Source: Adiantum capillus-veneris (Eukaryota > Streptophyta > Polypodiopsida > Polypodiales > Pteridaceae). From it: DNA of 64,000 bases. The notes below the pieces were generated by a model, which was not told the origin of the DNA, ran no database searches, and saw only the letters and a list, made by a program, of their open reading frames with translations. This document shows positions 1-13,259 of this stretch, in pieces (positions within the stretch are counted from its first letter, which is position 1; the number at the start of each line of letters is the position of its first letter). A program made the position numbers and the translations under genes. The stretch is from assembly GCA_014529385.2 (NCBI GenBank), contig CM043958.1, positions 148,148,385 through 148,212,384 of the forward strand, read 5' to 3'.

Positions 1-499
1 TGTCCATACAACCTTTTCGTCATCTCCTTTACGTTGAATACCTTTGAGTGTGTGTTGGCTTATTTATTTTAATGTTTTTAAAGTACTAGGGACTTGGGCC
101 CCATCGGACGGGGTCCCATAAGTTGGTGGAAACTCTTCTTTGATAAATTGCCCCACTCGACGCGGTTATGTAAGTTGAAGGAAACTCCTTTTTCTTCTTC
201 TCCAGCTTCTAGGGTTTAGGCTCCTCGGTCGAGATCTGCAAGTCGGCTAAAGTCTTCAGTGGCTTGATACGTCAAGAGTCTGTGACATCCCCTTGAGCAT
301 CATTGATCCCTCTATTTAATTTTACTCCCCCCTTTACATGTATGTTTATCTTATCCTAATCCCTAGATTTTTTCCCTTAGCTATGTTTCCTCGGAAGATC
401 TTGAGGTGTTTTTTCACCTACGGTTGTAACTTGTTATTTGGCTTCAGTCTTGTTTTGTAACTAAGCAATTTTTTCTTTATGTAAATATCAAGGGTACTC

Positions 500-502
<3 letters not shown>
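1..502. other. Unassigned sequence
   Basis: No open frame, repeat or structural RNA is recognisable here. The sequence is moderately AT-rich and could hold the 3' flank of the LINE that follows on the minus strand. Confidence 0.4.

Positions 503-531
<29 letters not shown>
503..531. repeat. (GA)n microsatellite
   Basis: A perfect GA run of about 29 bp. It lies just beyond the last recognisable LINE codons, so on the minus strand a (TC)n tract follows the LINE body. Confidence 0.95.
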
Positions 532-537
<6 letters not shown>

Positions 538-584
538 TATCGTCCTCGGAGGTCAAATATGACCAATGGGACCAAATGAACATG

Positions 585-1140
585 TCACGTGGTGTGAGTG
601 GAGGTCATAAGTGACTCGATGCTCAAAAATGGCTGAAATGAGCGTCGCAATAGAGAGTTCATATCGTGGTAGGGAGAGGCAGGTATGTAGGAAAAACTCA
701 TGGCTGAATATATGGGGAAAAGAGGACCTAATGTGTTCAAAAGCTGAGCACTCAAGTAGTGTGTGGTACTCACTCTCTCGCAGTTGACGAGGGTATAAGG
801 TGCAAAGTCAATGAGACTCCTCGCCAGTGCCATAACGTCCTATCTCACAGCGTAGAGAATGGGAGCTAAGACGAATGGAGGCAATGGTGCGGATCGTACT
901 CAACGGGATGGGCTCAAGGATGTAGGGATGGGTTCGGTTACCTCGTTCAGAGAAAAAGAGAGATTTGTAGTTTGCGACAATATGTGTGGTGTAATGACTG
1001 AAGCAAGAACCTTCGAATTTCTCCCAAGCCGTGATACATTAGCGTTGTAAGAAGGCCTCATTAACTTGGGAGTCGATCGACACATCCTTGACCAAGTGAC
1101 ATGCATCCCATCTTCCAAACCATTCCTTGATGTCAAGCAT
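585..1140 (-). pseudogene. LINE ORF2 C-terminal region with CCHC-like motif
   Basis: Reading frames on the minus strand continue the LINE polyprotein past the RT. Near 780-700 the translation LRESEYHTLLECSAFEHIR shows the H-x4-C half and the E-x-E-x-H signature of the C-terminal zinc knuckle of plant LINE ORF2 proteins, which helps bind template RNA. An upstream Cys-Leu-Cys-like pair is only partly kept. The frame changes at least twice between 1180 and 700 and stops interrupt it. The assignment rests on position directly downstream of the RT and on the motif; no activity is expected. Confidence 0.6.
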
Positions 1141-1185
1141 CCACCCCGAACTTAATATTTTGCTCTTGCATGTCTTTTGGACCTT

Positions 1186-2990
1186 TCAACTTGCTTCATA
1201 CGCAATTCTAGGAAGTCGATACAAAGGGCTACGTTGTGTCCTAAGCATGTACTCCACAACCCTTTGCATGCCCAAGACCTCAATGGGAAGCGATCCGGAC
1301 TCAAGAAGTAAGAGCATGTAGGGTGTTTGTATCTTGACTTGGAGAAAGTTGGTGAGAAAATGCTTTTGGACATTCTCAAACTCTTTCCAAGTAGACTTCC
1401 CGATGCTACCACCCCACACCTCCACTTCATAAAGAAACACCAATGTCACCAATGTGTAAAAGAGGTACTTCTTAAGAGCCCAACACTTGATCTCTCCAGC
1501 ATTGCACATGTTCTCAAATGCATAATAAGCCCTCTTTCCGGCTTCCAAGCGACACATCGCGCAATCCTTTTATTTATGATTGGATGGAACCTCAAGGCCA
1601 AGGTACTTGAAGCTATCTACCACTTCAAGTTGCTCATTGTTGTATACAATACATGGATTTTCGTCATTGAGGGTCTTTATAAGCATAACCTTGGTTTTGG
1701 ATATATTCACAATCAGCCCGCTATATAGACAAAAGCGTTCCAAGACACTCATAAGCTTTTGTGCATCTTCTAATGTATGTGCCAAGAGCACTACATCATC
1801 GACATAAAGCAAAAGCATGATCACCGCATTTCCAACCTTAACCTCTTCTATGTCTTCTTGTTGTATAAAATCAAGAACCATGCATTCCAATTTATCAATG
1901 AGTAGCCCAAAGAGAGTTGGGGAAAGTGGACAGCCTTGTTTGACACCAATGGTGATTGCAAAAAATTTTGAAATTCCATCTCCCATACGTAGTCGACATA
2001 TCACTTTTTGGTAGATGCGAAAGACTGCATGCATAAATTCTCTCGACACTTGAAGGCTTTGCATACATCTCCAAAGATTTCCTCGCGGTGCCATGTCAAA
2101 AGCTTTCTTGGAATCCATAAAGCAAAAATACAACTTTTTTTCTTTCAATCGAGACGCTTCTATAAGAACTCGAAGAGTGACAAAGTGATCAATAGTGCTA
2201 TGATGCTTTCGAAAACCTGCTTGGCCAAGCGCACGTTTGTCATTCTTTCCAGCCCATTCACTTATCTTCATCTCCATGATACATCCAAATAGCTTTGCCA
2301 TCAAAGAACCAACCATTATAGTGCGATAGTTGTTCACATTGTTTACATCTCCTCCTTTGTGCAAAGGTTTGATCCAATTTGCACTCCAATCATCAGGCAT
2401 GCCATACTGAAGTGCAAGGCTAAACATATCGCGTATCCAATATCTTGTTCTCTTGCTTGTCCATTTAATCATTTCAGCCTTGATACCTTAAAGGTCCCCT
2501 GCCTTGCGAGTAGCAAGTTTCTCAAGCGCGCGGCTTACATCCTCAATGGTAAAGGAAGGAGGCATAAACGCAAGGAAGCTACAACCACTCCATCTTATCA
2601 ACATTGGGTTGCTCATAGAGGTTCTTGCAATGCGTATACATATCCTCAAGAGTCAAGTCACCAAAACTCTCAACACGCTTGCCTTTTAGATTTTGCCAAA
2701 ACTTGCCACATGCATTCCATGTCAAGCCATTTCTTCTCGGTGCTACTCTTCTTAGACCTTTTGCAAGACATGTTTCACCGAAAAGCATTCCTTCGCATAA
2801 GAGAAAATTACTTCTTTGAAAACTTTCCACTTGCATTCTAATGTTGGACTCTCTTTATGCTCTGTCATGCTTAACATTTGGTCCACCATATCAACATATA
2901 TAAGTGCTCGTTTGAAGTCTAGACGTAGGTACAAATGATTCACATCATAATTGGAGGCTACATTCTCGGGTCTTTTACCACACTTGAGGT
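1186..2990 (-). pseudogene. LINE reverse transcriptase (ORF2 part)
   Basis: Reverse transcriptase that would copy LINE RNA at the nicked target. The longest open piece (2472-1570) holds the classical blocks in order: YRTIMVGSLMAKLFG, the QAGFRKHHST block, FMDSKKAFD (motif A aspartates), KQGCPLSPTLF (motif B) and YVDDVVLLA (motif C, catalytic Asp pair, with Val in place of the usual Ala). A lone in-frame TAA at 1570-1572 ends it. The same frame then continues at 1557-1186 with the thumb and connection sequence (KRAYYAFENMC, VEVWGGSIGKSTWKEF). Upstream (2990-2480) the endonuclease-RT linker is in several frames. The catalytic core is intact as sequence; the polyprotein is not. Confidence 0.9.
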
Positions 2991-3024
2991 CAATACATAA
3001 TATCTTGTGATCCAATTCCGGATT

Positions 3025-3790
3025 TCATTCACCAAGTATAAAGCATTCTAGAGTGGCTTCCGAAAACAACATATAGTCAATCACACTATCACCATTGTGA
3101 TTTCTACATGTAAAGTCATTGGTGCCTTGCCATAGAGATACAACATTTACAATGAGCATTCCGATACTATTGCACATATGTAAAAGTGATTTTCCATAGT
3201 GATTTAATTCTTTTGCATCATTAGAACTTCGATTATACATGTATGAGTCATCCATTCTTCTTGAGACATGCGGCATGTCGACTTGTGTGTCGTGTTGTAA
3301 CGTATTTATGCGAGCATTCATGTCTCCAAAGACAATGACTTCACCTTGGTCCTTGTAATGAGCAATGTCTTCCTCTAGTTCAACAAAGGGCTGATCTCTA
3401 TCCATATCCAAGCGAGCATAAAAGTTGAAGTCATAGTGAGGAATGTAGCAACCAGCCATAAACATGACTTGACCATTTGGTGGCTGATTTTCAGCCATAA
3501 GTAACGTTTATGTTTATCTTCTTTGACAATGAACACATTTTTCAAACCTTTTTTGGTCATACATGCTATGCCTCCTTTGCCTCTACATTGCTTTGCATTT
3601 TTGGCCCACATCAAAGAATATACATCGTATTTGTCAAAATCCAAGAATTCACTGTGCATCATGCTCCCATGTTTCAACAAGAAGTATCATATCGGAGTCA
3701 TTAGTAAGGTCATTAATGCCAATTCCCCCATTCTATAGATACCCGTTATAATTCCAAAAGCTTATTCGCAAGCGTGAGTTGGTCTCATAG
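3025..3790 (-). pseudogene. LINE endonuclease domain
   Basis: Exonuclease/endonuclease/phosphatase fold domain that nicks target DNA to prime LINE reverse transcription. Visible motifs are the N-terminal WNYNG near 3750, the VETWEHD catalytic-Glu block near 3680, GDMNARI (the GDFNAR motif, about 3330), SVIDYMLFSE (about 3080) and the Ser-Asp-His-like end (LDHKILCIDL near 3005). The first two lie in other frames than the main piece (3498-3025), so at least two frameshifts have occurred. It precedes the RT exactly as in intact plant LINEs. Confidence 0.85.
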
Positions 3791-3852
3791 ATCATGTGTC
3801 CCTATTTGTTGGGTGGACTTGCATCCTCCTCAAGTGACTTTTTTTCTTAAGA

Positions 3853-4798
3853 TCACACCTTCACCTTCTTGCTTCTTTCCTCGTATGCTTTGCGACGTAC
3901 ATTTTGTTGCATAAGAGTACGATCCTTATATACATTACAACTCGTTCCTTTGAGATAGATCCAACTATTGTCAAGGATGATCTTTCTCTTTACCTCATCA
4001 GCCATGGTACATACAATAGGTCTTTCTCTCGAGCGAGGGACTCCTTGTTTTCCAACTCGATGTGCACCATAAGCCATGATTCCAAACATGCAAAAGTATG
4101 TAGCAAAAAACTCTTCAATAGCAACCGCATACTTTCCTCCTTGATTCCACGAATGACAATGTTCTTTGAGTGTTTTTGCCGTTCTTGCAATTCTTGAGTG
4201 TCACGTTCTCTACATTCTTTGCTTGGACAACGTCTTACATGATAGGAGATGTAGAAACCACATTATGCTTACATATATCAACCCATGATTTGGATACATT
4301 TTTCATCTCACATACATCGTGTCATATTGTATCTATTGTTTCCTCTTTCAATACATGATCACTCTCAACTTTACTCAAGCGCTCTTTCAATACATTCATG
4401 TCAACAAGAGAGCGCTTACATTCTTGAACTTCATTCTCAAGATGTATCAAGCGTGTTGTTTGCATTTTAAGAATCTTTTTGAGGTACTCATTCTCCACAA
4501 CAAGAACTCTTAAAGTACCATTCTCCATTGCAAGTGTGTGTAGCTCTTCACCTTGCTTGTTGACGATTTTTTGTAATGAGACCAAGTAAGCCATGATCAT
4601 TGCTTCTGTTGTTGTAGACGATGTGGTTGGATTAGCATCCAGATTCCTTGGAGATTTTGCATCATTCTCCATAACGAGTGTGGATTTTTCACCCTTGCGA
4701 GATTTGTCCGACATTGCTTTCAAGTTAGCAACAAAAATACAAAGTTTTGACAGTTTTTCCAATTCTGAGATGTTACAACAAAGTCTTTCATTGCTCAA
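3853..4798 (-). pseudogene. LINE ORF1-like protein (coiled coil plus RNA-binding domain)
   Basis: The first piece (4798-4322, 158 codons) is rich in Lys, Glu and Leu heptads and ends in a probable coiled coil (ENEYLKKILKMQTTRLIHLE). After a frameshift, ERQKHSKNIVIRGIKEE (about 4190) looks like the start of the RRM-like domain of L1 ORF1 proteins. A last piece (4089-3853) has RPIVCTMADEVKRKIIL and LKGTSCNVYKDRTLMQQ, close to the C-terminal domain of L1-type ORF1p. This protein would coat the LINE RNA as a trimer. Three frames are needed to read it, so it is not functional. The family assignment is by motif, without a search. Confidence 0.7.
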
Positions 4799-4931
4799 AA
4801 AAAAAAGTCTTTACATCAATGTGTAGAGGGCTTCGTACTCTTCGATTGAGACTATAGATCACCTAAATTATAGTTCAAATGAAAGAGTTATGATCAAAAG
4901 AGTGAACTGCTATCTACTAGGTCAAAATACG

Positions 4932-4934
<3 letters not shown>

Positions 4935-4983
<49 letters not shown>
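4935..4983. repeat. (GA)n microsatellite
   Basis: A perfect GA run of about 49 bp just outside the 5' end of the LINE. Confidence 0.95.
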
Positions 4984-4984
<1 letters not shown>

Positions 4985-5312
4985 ATTGGTCAAGAAGAAG
5001 AGAAGAGAATTCTGTAACATTAAAGGAGGCTGGAGCAATGCCACAAGATCTATTCAGACAAGTTCTACTTCAAGCAAAAAGAACAATCTTCCACACCACA
5101 TCCATTTCTAGCACACATCGACCTTAAGTACAAAGTATTCCCTTCATTTCACAATGGAAAAGGCTTTAACGTGCCACACAAAAACAATCCTACATCTACC
5201 TATGTTCATAAAGAGCTAAATTATAGCAATGCAGCCTACATGCTTATGGTCTTATATGGATAAAAGATTTATCTCAACTCCTCTTTTTCGCATCAAGTCT
5301 CTGTGAGATTAT

Positions 5313-5460
5313 ACCGGCTTCAATATCCTCATTTGACAATATATGTGGACTAAGCATTTCTATATCCCCTAAGATTATGCCGGCTTCTATATCCTCATTT
5401 GACAATATATGTGGACTAAGGACTTCTATATCCTCATTCAACAATATGTATGGGCTAAGG
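5313..5460. repeat. Three copies of a short tandem repeat
   Basis: The phrase centred on tcatttgacaatatatgtgg recurs at about 5331, 5396 and, diverged, 5432. Each copy is followed by ggactaag or gggctaagg. On the minus strand the units would code for repeats containing LSPHILSNEDIEAG. The spacing is uneven (about 66 and 36 bp), so the array is partly decayed. Confidence 0.7.
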
Positions 5461-5520
5461 ACTGGCAGTATCAAAACTAAAATGCCAGTAATGGTGCTAG
5501 GATTCTGTTTAGACAAGGAG

Positions 5521-5756
5521 CAATTGCCTGCTTTTTTACTTCTTAACAAGGATAAGGTGGAGAAGGGGTTCAACTTCTCATCTGCTCGGTGGAGGAGGCC
5601 AATGTAAAGGAATTCAGTAGCCTCAGCACGAAGCTGCGCAATTGCCTGCTTTTCTACTTCTTAACACGGAAAAGGTGGAGAAGGGGTTCACCTTCTCATC
5701 TGCTCGGTGGAGGAGGCCAATGTAAAGGTATTCAGCAGCCTCGGCGCGAAGCTGCG
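5521..5756. repeat. 118 bp tandem duplication
   Basis: Two adjacent copies (5521-5638 and 5639-5756) start with caattgcctgctttt and end with cagcacgaagctgcg or its variant. They differ at roughly ten positions. On the minus strand both can be read as a Leu/Glu/Ala-rich helix followed by EYLYIGLLHRADEK (copy 2). This suggests the unit may come from a coding exon, but I do not recognise the protein. Confidence 0.85.
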
Positions 5757-6450
5757 CGACTTCTCGTTCAACCTGTTTGCGAAGAGCAACACATCGGGCG
5801 AGCGTCTGTCCAAGTAGGCTTCTCCTGCATACACGTTGCAAGACGCTCGCACCTCCCACATACATATTACGTACATAATGCAAGCGCGCACAACGTAAGC
5901 ATTACCACTGTGCCGCTGGGAAATCATGGCGGTGCCCCCACCGCAAAAACAGAGATTTCGTCAGTCTTAAGCGCTGTGTGCTGCTCCCGCAGCGGGTCGC
6001 ACATCTCTTCATCAATGCAGGACTTGGCACGATGAGAAGTCCCTTTGAATCATTAAGGAACTTTTATTTTTGCGTTTTAACTTGGGGTGTAAAAAAGAAA
6101 AACATTCATTGGTGGATAAGTTACAACTACGGGACTTGCAGTCTTGCAGGGGCCGAGAACCTAGGAGCTGCTCAAATATAGTTATTTTTGCAGCGTCTAT
6201 TGCAAAGCGCGCTGGAACTTTAGCCCATTTTTGCAAACGTTATGGGGGTTAGAGTGCTTCAACAAGCCCCTGTAACCATTGCATACACACCACGACACAT
6301 AACCATTGCACACACACCCCGAGACCATAACCTTTACTAGCCCGAACCCCCATAGCCCCTGCAACTATTGGGCGGGATGGGGCTCCTAGTGGTCACTCAT
6401 TGAGGCAAAACGCTATCAAGAAAATGGTAAAGCATCGTGATCTTGAGAGT

Positions 6451-6453
<3 letters not shown>
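5757..6453. other. Unassigned, GC-richer stretch
   Basis: A minus-strand frame (5883-5623) runs into the 118 bp duplication and contains a possible short coiled coil (VALRKQVEREVAQLRAEAAE). It has no start or splice evidence that I trust. The remainder has no recognisable content. Confidence 0.35.

Positions 6454-6481
<28 letters not shown>
6454..6481. repeat. (GA)n microsatellite
   Basis: A perfect GA run of about 28 bp. Confidence 0.95.
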
Positions 6482-6489
<8 letters not shown>

Positions 6490-7106
6490 TAACTTATAGC
6501 AGCCTTCTAATTATTATACTCCTCTTGCGTCCATAATGCAATGTTACCATGATGTGTCATACTAGGTTCCCCCCCACACGGAGGAAGGTAATCGTAATAA
6601 GAGAGGGATGGGACTGATGTGACGTGCCTTGTCTCACACGCGTGCATCTGGGTTGGGGGTAATACCTTTGTTTTGCAAGGTGCAGTTAGTGGAGGAGGCA
6701 AGGGGTAACTCAAAACAGTTATCGCCCTTCGTGTGGAGGTCTTTAAGGTCCAATCACCTCGTGTTACGCACACGTGCACACACGTCCTACCCTACCTACA
6801 CCTATGGATACGTCTCTTGCTCCCCCAGCAGCTCAAACCCAAACATTCCTGAGTTTATCTTACAAGATTCCTTCTCTTGTGGTCTATGGCGAGCCTTTGA
6901 CAAGGTACATTTTTTTTTCATGAGGGATGGGAACAGAGTGAGCTTTAGAGAGAGCTTTTTTTGAGACTTTCTGTCAAATGTTATTTACAGTGAAAATGCT
7001 TCCTTAAGAGCCTACTGGAGAGATCTTTTAGGAGGGATCTTTTTTCATTGTTTTTTTATTTCAAGAGAGCCTCAAATGGTACAATAATTAGCTTTGGTTG
7101 ACAAAT

Positions 7107-7110
<4 letters not shown>
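6482..7110. other. Unassigned; MITE-like motif near 6940
   Basis: No gene is recognisable. At 6940-6962 a 23 bp sequence (gagctttagagagagctttt and three more T) is repeated in inverted orientation at 11,423-11,445, which suggests a small dispersed repeat. No reliable boundaries are visible. Confidence 0.35.
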
Positions 7111-7170
<60 letters not shown>

Positions 7171-7192
7171 ATATATATATATAAATATATAT
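7111..7192. repeat. Compound (CT)n(AT)n microsatellite
   Basis: About 57 bp of perfect CT (7111-7167) passes directly into about 25 bp of imperfect AT. Confidence 0.95.
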
Positions 7193-7423
7193 CCGGAAAA
7201 TTTGTCGACCATTGTCTCTACAACCTCTCAACATAATGCCCTCTATGTTTGGTAAATAAGATTTTCTTTAGTCAACACCATTTAGTTAAAAAACAATCAA
7301 ATACAAGCCACCATCATGTACGCGAAATAATTTTTTAAAATTTCTCAAAAAAGAATTACAATGTTAAAAAAAAGTTTCCTGGGGGCCAAGAGATTCTTGG
7401 GATACAATTAGTACACTTCACTC

Positions 7424-8777
7424 TTTACTCAAGTGGTACGACAACAATTGAACAGTCGAAGTAGATCCTCATGTGTTAGCTTGCTCTAATGGATAAACAT
7501 ATTTTGGTTCGCATCTAAGCCAAAGTAGCAAAGAAAGATAAAGTAAATATTCTTGCAAGTCATGTATGGTTTTCTCTATGCTACTCGCTCTGCAAAGTCT
7601 CCACATGTACACATCGGGCTACCGATATGAATCTCATACCTCTCGCCTTCAAACCTATGAGCTAGTTGTTTCTACCACGAATTTCTCATGCATGTTTGTT
7701 TCAACAATAGTGTGCTACACAATTTGAGCTTCCATGGTTACAGTTGAGTCAATTCTCTTGGAGTCTTGAATTGAAACTCCTTGTCGATAGCGCGCATTGT
7801 GTGTTTCCTTAATTGCAATCTTCTTTATTGTGAACCCTCCTGAGTCCAAATTTTGCAACTTAGAAGCAATCAAGTTTGTTTCCTTTTCCACTAGCCATAT
7901 GTTGGGTACTCTAGCCGGGCATTGAGTGATTGTGTTACAAATATGCCACGTGTGATCCACACTATCATTGCAGAACCACATGAATTGTGTCTTTGAACCT
8001 TTACCATGAGCAATCTCTGTCCCACTTTCCCAAGTTTTGATACCCCAAAAGGATGGTGCAAGAGTGCTTATACCTGTGTTTTTTATGTTCTTTTTGCATT
8101 TTTCGGCTCTAGACCCTAGCCACCCTTGACATTGACCTATACTACCCCTTGGTATATGACAAATTACCCACATTGTCTTGTGGATGTCGGTCTCCTCAAA
8201 CACCAGTGCACCCTCCTATTCATTGCCTTCTTGATTGGCCACCCTAACAGCTACCTCCACGATTAAGTGGAATGTTTTGTGTCAGAAACTCAAGTCAATG
8301 TGAAGCATTTTCTTCCTCATAGTTGACATGCCTAGCCTTTTTCCACTTCATAGGTATTGTAATATTATCCCCTTCAACTGTTGGTTGTTGATAGGGACGT
8401 GTACCTCCGAGTTGATCCTCAATCTCTCTTGCCAATAGTTATATACTCATCATCTAGTGGGCGTCTCCCTAAAAGTGATCTTTGTCTTTCATGTTGAATA
8501 GAGTGAGGCTTAAACTGCATGATGTGTTTTAAGATTTAGCTTTTGAAAATCCTCAAAATACTGACAAACTATGGTATTGGAGATTATTGCGAATAGTAAT
8601 GGTGGTTGTATTCAGATTGCACATTTCAGTTTAGAAAATACAGAGAAAGAAACAAAAGATGCCTTGTTGAGCATTGTCAAGCCACACATTGTCGAGAAAT
8701 GCCTTTGTCCATTTTGTGATGGGGAGATCTGTGAGTCTGCATTGAATGCATCGATTTTATTTCAACTGCCAATAATC
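7424..8777. repeat. Tandem duplication, copy A (about 1354 bp)
   Basis: Begins at tttactcaagtggtacgac and is repeated directly in copy B at an offset of 1353-1354 bp. Only three differences are visible between the copies: a one-base indel (ccatggttac/ccatgttac) and two substitutions (caatctctg/caatctttg and ctcaagtc/ctcaggtc). That is about 99.8% identity. The copy contains a minus-strand frame at 8203-7715 and the 5' half of a plus-strand frame that continues only in copy B. Confidence 0.97.
7715..8203 (-). CDS. Hypothetical 162-residue frame, unknown
   Basis: Open minus-strand frame lying fully inside copy A; its twin lies in copy B at 9556-9026 with one substitution (Glu to Lys). In copy B the one-base deletion changes the C-terminus and lengthens it to 176 codons. 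The protein has scattered Cys and Trp (FMWFCNDSVDHTWHICN) but no domain I recognise, no signal peptide and no membrane segment. It may be chance or a gene remnant. Its conservation reflects the recent duplication, not selection. Confidence 0.25.
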   Translation of the reverse strand: MFEETDIHKTMWVICHIPRGSIGQCQGWLGSRAEKCKKNIKNTGISTLAPSFWGIKTWESGTEIAHGKGSKTQFMWFCNDSVDHTWHICNTITQCPARVPNIWLVEKETNLIASKLQNLDSGGFTIKKIAIKETHNARYRQGVSIQDSKRIDSTVTMEAQIV

Positions 8778-10130
8778 TTTACTCAAGTGGTACGACAACA
8801 ATTGAACAGTCGAAGTAGATCCTCATGTGTTAGCTTGCTCTAATGGATAAACATATTTTGGTTCGCATCTAAGCCAAAGTAGCAAAGAAAGATAAAGTAA
8901 ATATTCTTGCAAGTCATGTATGGTTTTCTCTATGCTACTCGCTCTGCAAAGTCTCCACATGTACACATCGGGCTACCGATATGAATCTCATACCTCTCGC
9001 CTTCAAACCTATGAGCTAGTTGTTTCTACCACGAATTTCTCATGCATGTTTGTTTCAACAATAGTGTGCTACACAATTTGAGCTTCCATGTTACAGTTGA
9101 GTCAATTCTCTTGGAGTCTTGAATTGAAACTCCTTGTCGATAGCGCGCATTGTGTGTTTCCTTAATTGCAATCTTCTTTATTGTGAACCCTCCTGAGTCC
9201 AAATTTTGCAACTTAGAAGCAATCAAGTTTGTTTCCTTTTCCACTAGCCATATGTTGGGTACTCTAGCCGGGCATTGAGTGATTGTGTTACAAATATGCC
9301 ACGTGTGATCCACACTATCATTGCAGAACCACATGAATTGTGTCTTTGAACCTTTACCATGAGCAATCTTTGTCCCACTTTCCCAAGTTTTGATACCCCA
9401 AAAGGATGGTGCAAGAGTGCTTATACCTGTGTTTTTTATGTTCTTTTTGCATTTTTCGGCTCTAGACCCTAGCCACCCTTGACATTGACCTATACTACCC
9501 CTTGGTATATGACAAATTACCCACATTGTCTTGTGGATGTCGGTCTCCTCAAACACCAGTGCACCCTCCTATTCATTGCCTTCTTGATTGGCCACCCTAA
9601 CAGCTACCTCCACGATTAAGTGGAATGTTTTGTGTCAGAAACTCAGGTCAATGTGAAGCATTTTCTTCCTCATAGTTGACATGCCTAGCCTTTTTCCACT
9701 TCATAGGTATTGTAATATTATCCCCTTCAACTGTTGGTTGTTGATAGGGACGTGTACCTCCGAGTTGATCCTCAATCTCTCTTGCCAATAGTTATATACT
9801 CATCATCTAGTGGGCGTCTCCCTAAAAGTGATCTTTGTCTTTCATGTTGAATAGAGTGAGGCTTAAACTGCATGATGTGTTTTAAGATTTAGCTTTTGAA
9901 AATCCTCAAAATACTGACAAACTATGGTATTGGAGATTATTGCGAATAGTAATGGTGGTTGTATTCAGATTGCACATTTCAGTTTAGAAAATACAGAGAA
10001 AGAAACAAAAGATGCCTTGTTGAGCATTGTCAAGCCACACATTGTCGAGAAATGCCTTTGTCCATTTTGTGATGGGGAGATCTGTGAGTCTGCATTGAAT
10101 GCATCGATTTTATTTCAACTGCCAATAATC
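8778..10130. repeat. Tandem duplication, copy B (about 1353 bp)
   Basis: Second copy of the 1.35 kb unit. It ends at gccaataatc, after which unique sequence (ctgtgcatgg) follows. In copy A the same gccaataatc is joined to the start of copy B. Copy B therefore keeps the original downstream junction, and the plus-strand reading frame at 9924 runs through it. Confidence 0.97.
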
Positions 10131-10489
10131 CTGTGCATGGACTTTCATAATTTGAGGTACCAAAGTGGAACAAAATGGAAGTATGCCAGTTCGGATGACT
10201 CATTCGACTCGCATATGCAACGGTCAAAGACAAAGGCGTGTTTATGGTTGTCTATCAAGATGATAACTATGCCATGGTTCATGTCAACTCGGGTGTTGTC
10301 GGATGGCATGAGGACCGCACAAACATAGTGGTTTGCAAGACATCAATATGCAAGAAACAGACCAGGATTGTGCGCTCTTTGTTAGTATTCGTAATGAGGA
10401 AAGAGCTTCCATCACTAACCCAAGCCATAGAGTTTCCACAAGACGACAATTGGTTTGATACACTGGAAGAGGACGATTGGACAAAATAG
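9924..10489 (+). pseudogene. Hypothetical protein, frameshifted, unknown function
   Basis: A plus-strand frame starts with ATG at 9924 (MVLEIIANSNGGCIQ), has a Cys pair (CLCPFCDGEIC) and runs on past the duplication boundary. Near 10,230 it shifts to a second frame (10,238-10,489) with VVYQDDNYAMVHVNSGVVGW and an acidic end (FPQDDNWFDTLEEDDWTK). The duplicate at 8571 is truncated by the junction after about 66 codons. The two pieces read as one protein of about 185 residues with one frameshift. I cannot place it in a family; transposon or host-gene origin are both possible. Confidence 0.35.

Positions 10490-13259
<2,770 letters not shown>

Larger units (their letters stand above)
560..4800 (-). 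mobile_element. LINE (non-LTR retrotransposon), degenerate
   Basis: The minus strand carries, in order, an ORF1-like coiled-coil and RNA-binding part (about 4800-3853), an apurinic-type endonuclease (about 3790-3025), a reverse transcriptase (about 2990-1186) and a C-terminal CCHC-like region (about 1140-585). This is the order of plant L1-type LINEs. Frameshifts separate most domains, and a single stop splits the RT from its C-terminal extension, so the copy is dead. The ends are approximate: I found neither a poly-A tail nor a clear target-site duplication. Confidence 0.85.

Noticed and set aside
1327-2841. Several plus-strand frames
   Set aside because: Antisense shadows of the minus-strand LINE reverse transcriptase.
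6629-6964. 111-codon plus-strand frame
   Set aside because: No motif, overlaps a likely MITE end and low-complexity T run.
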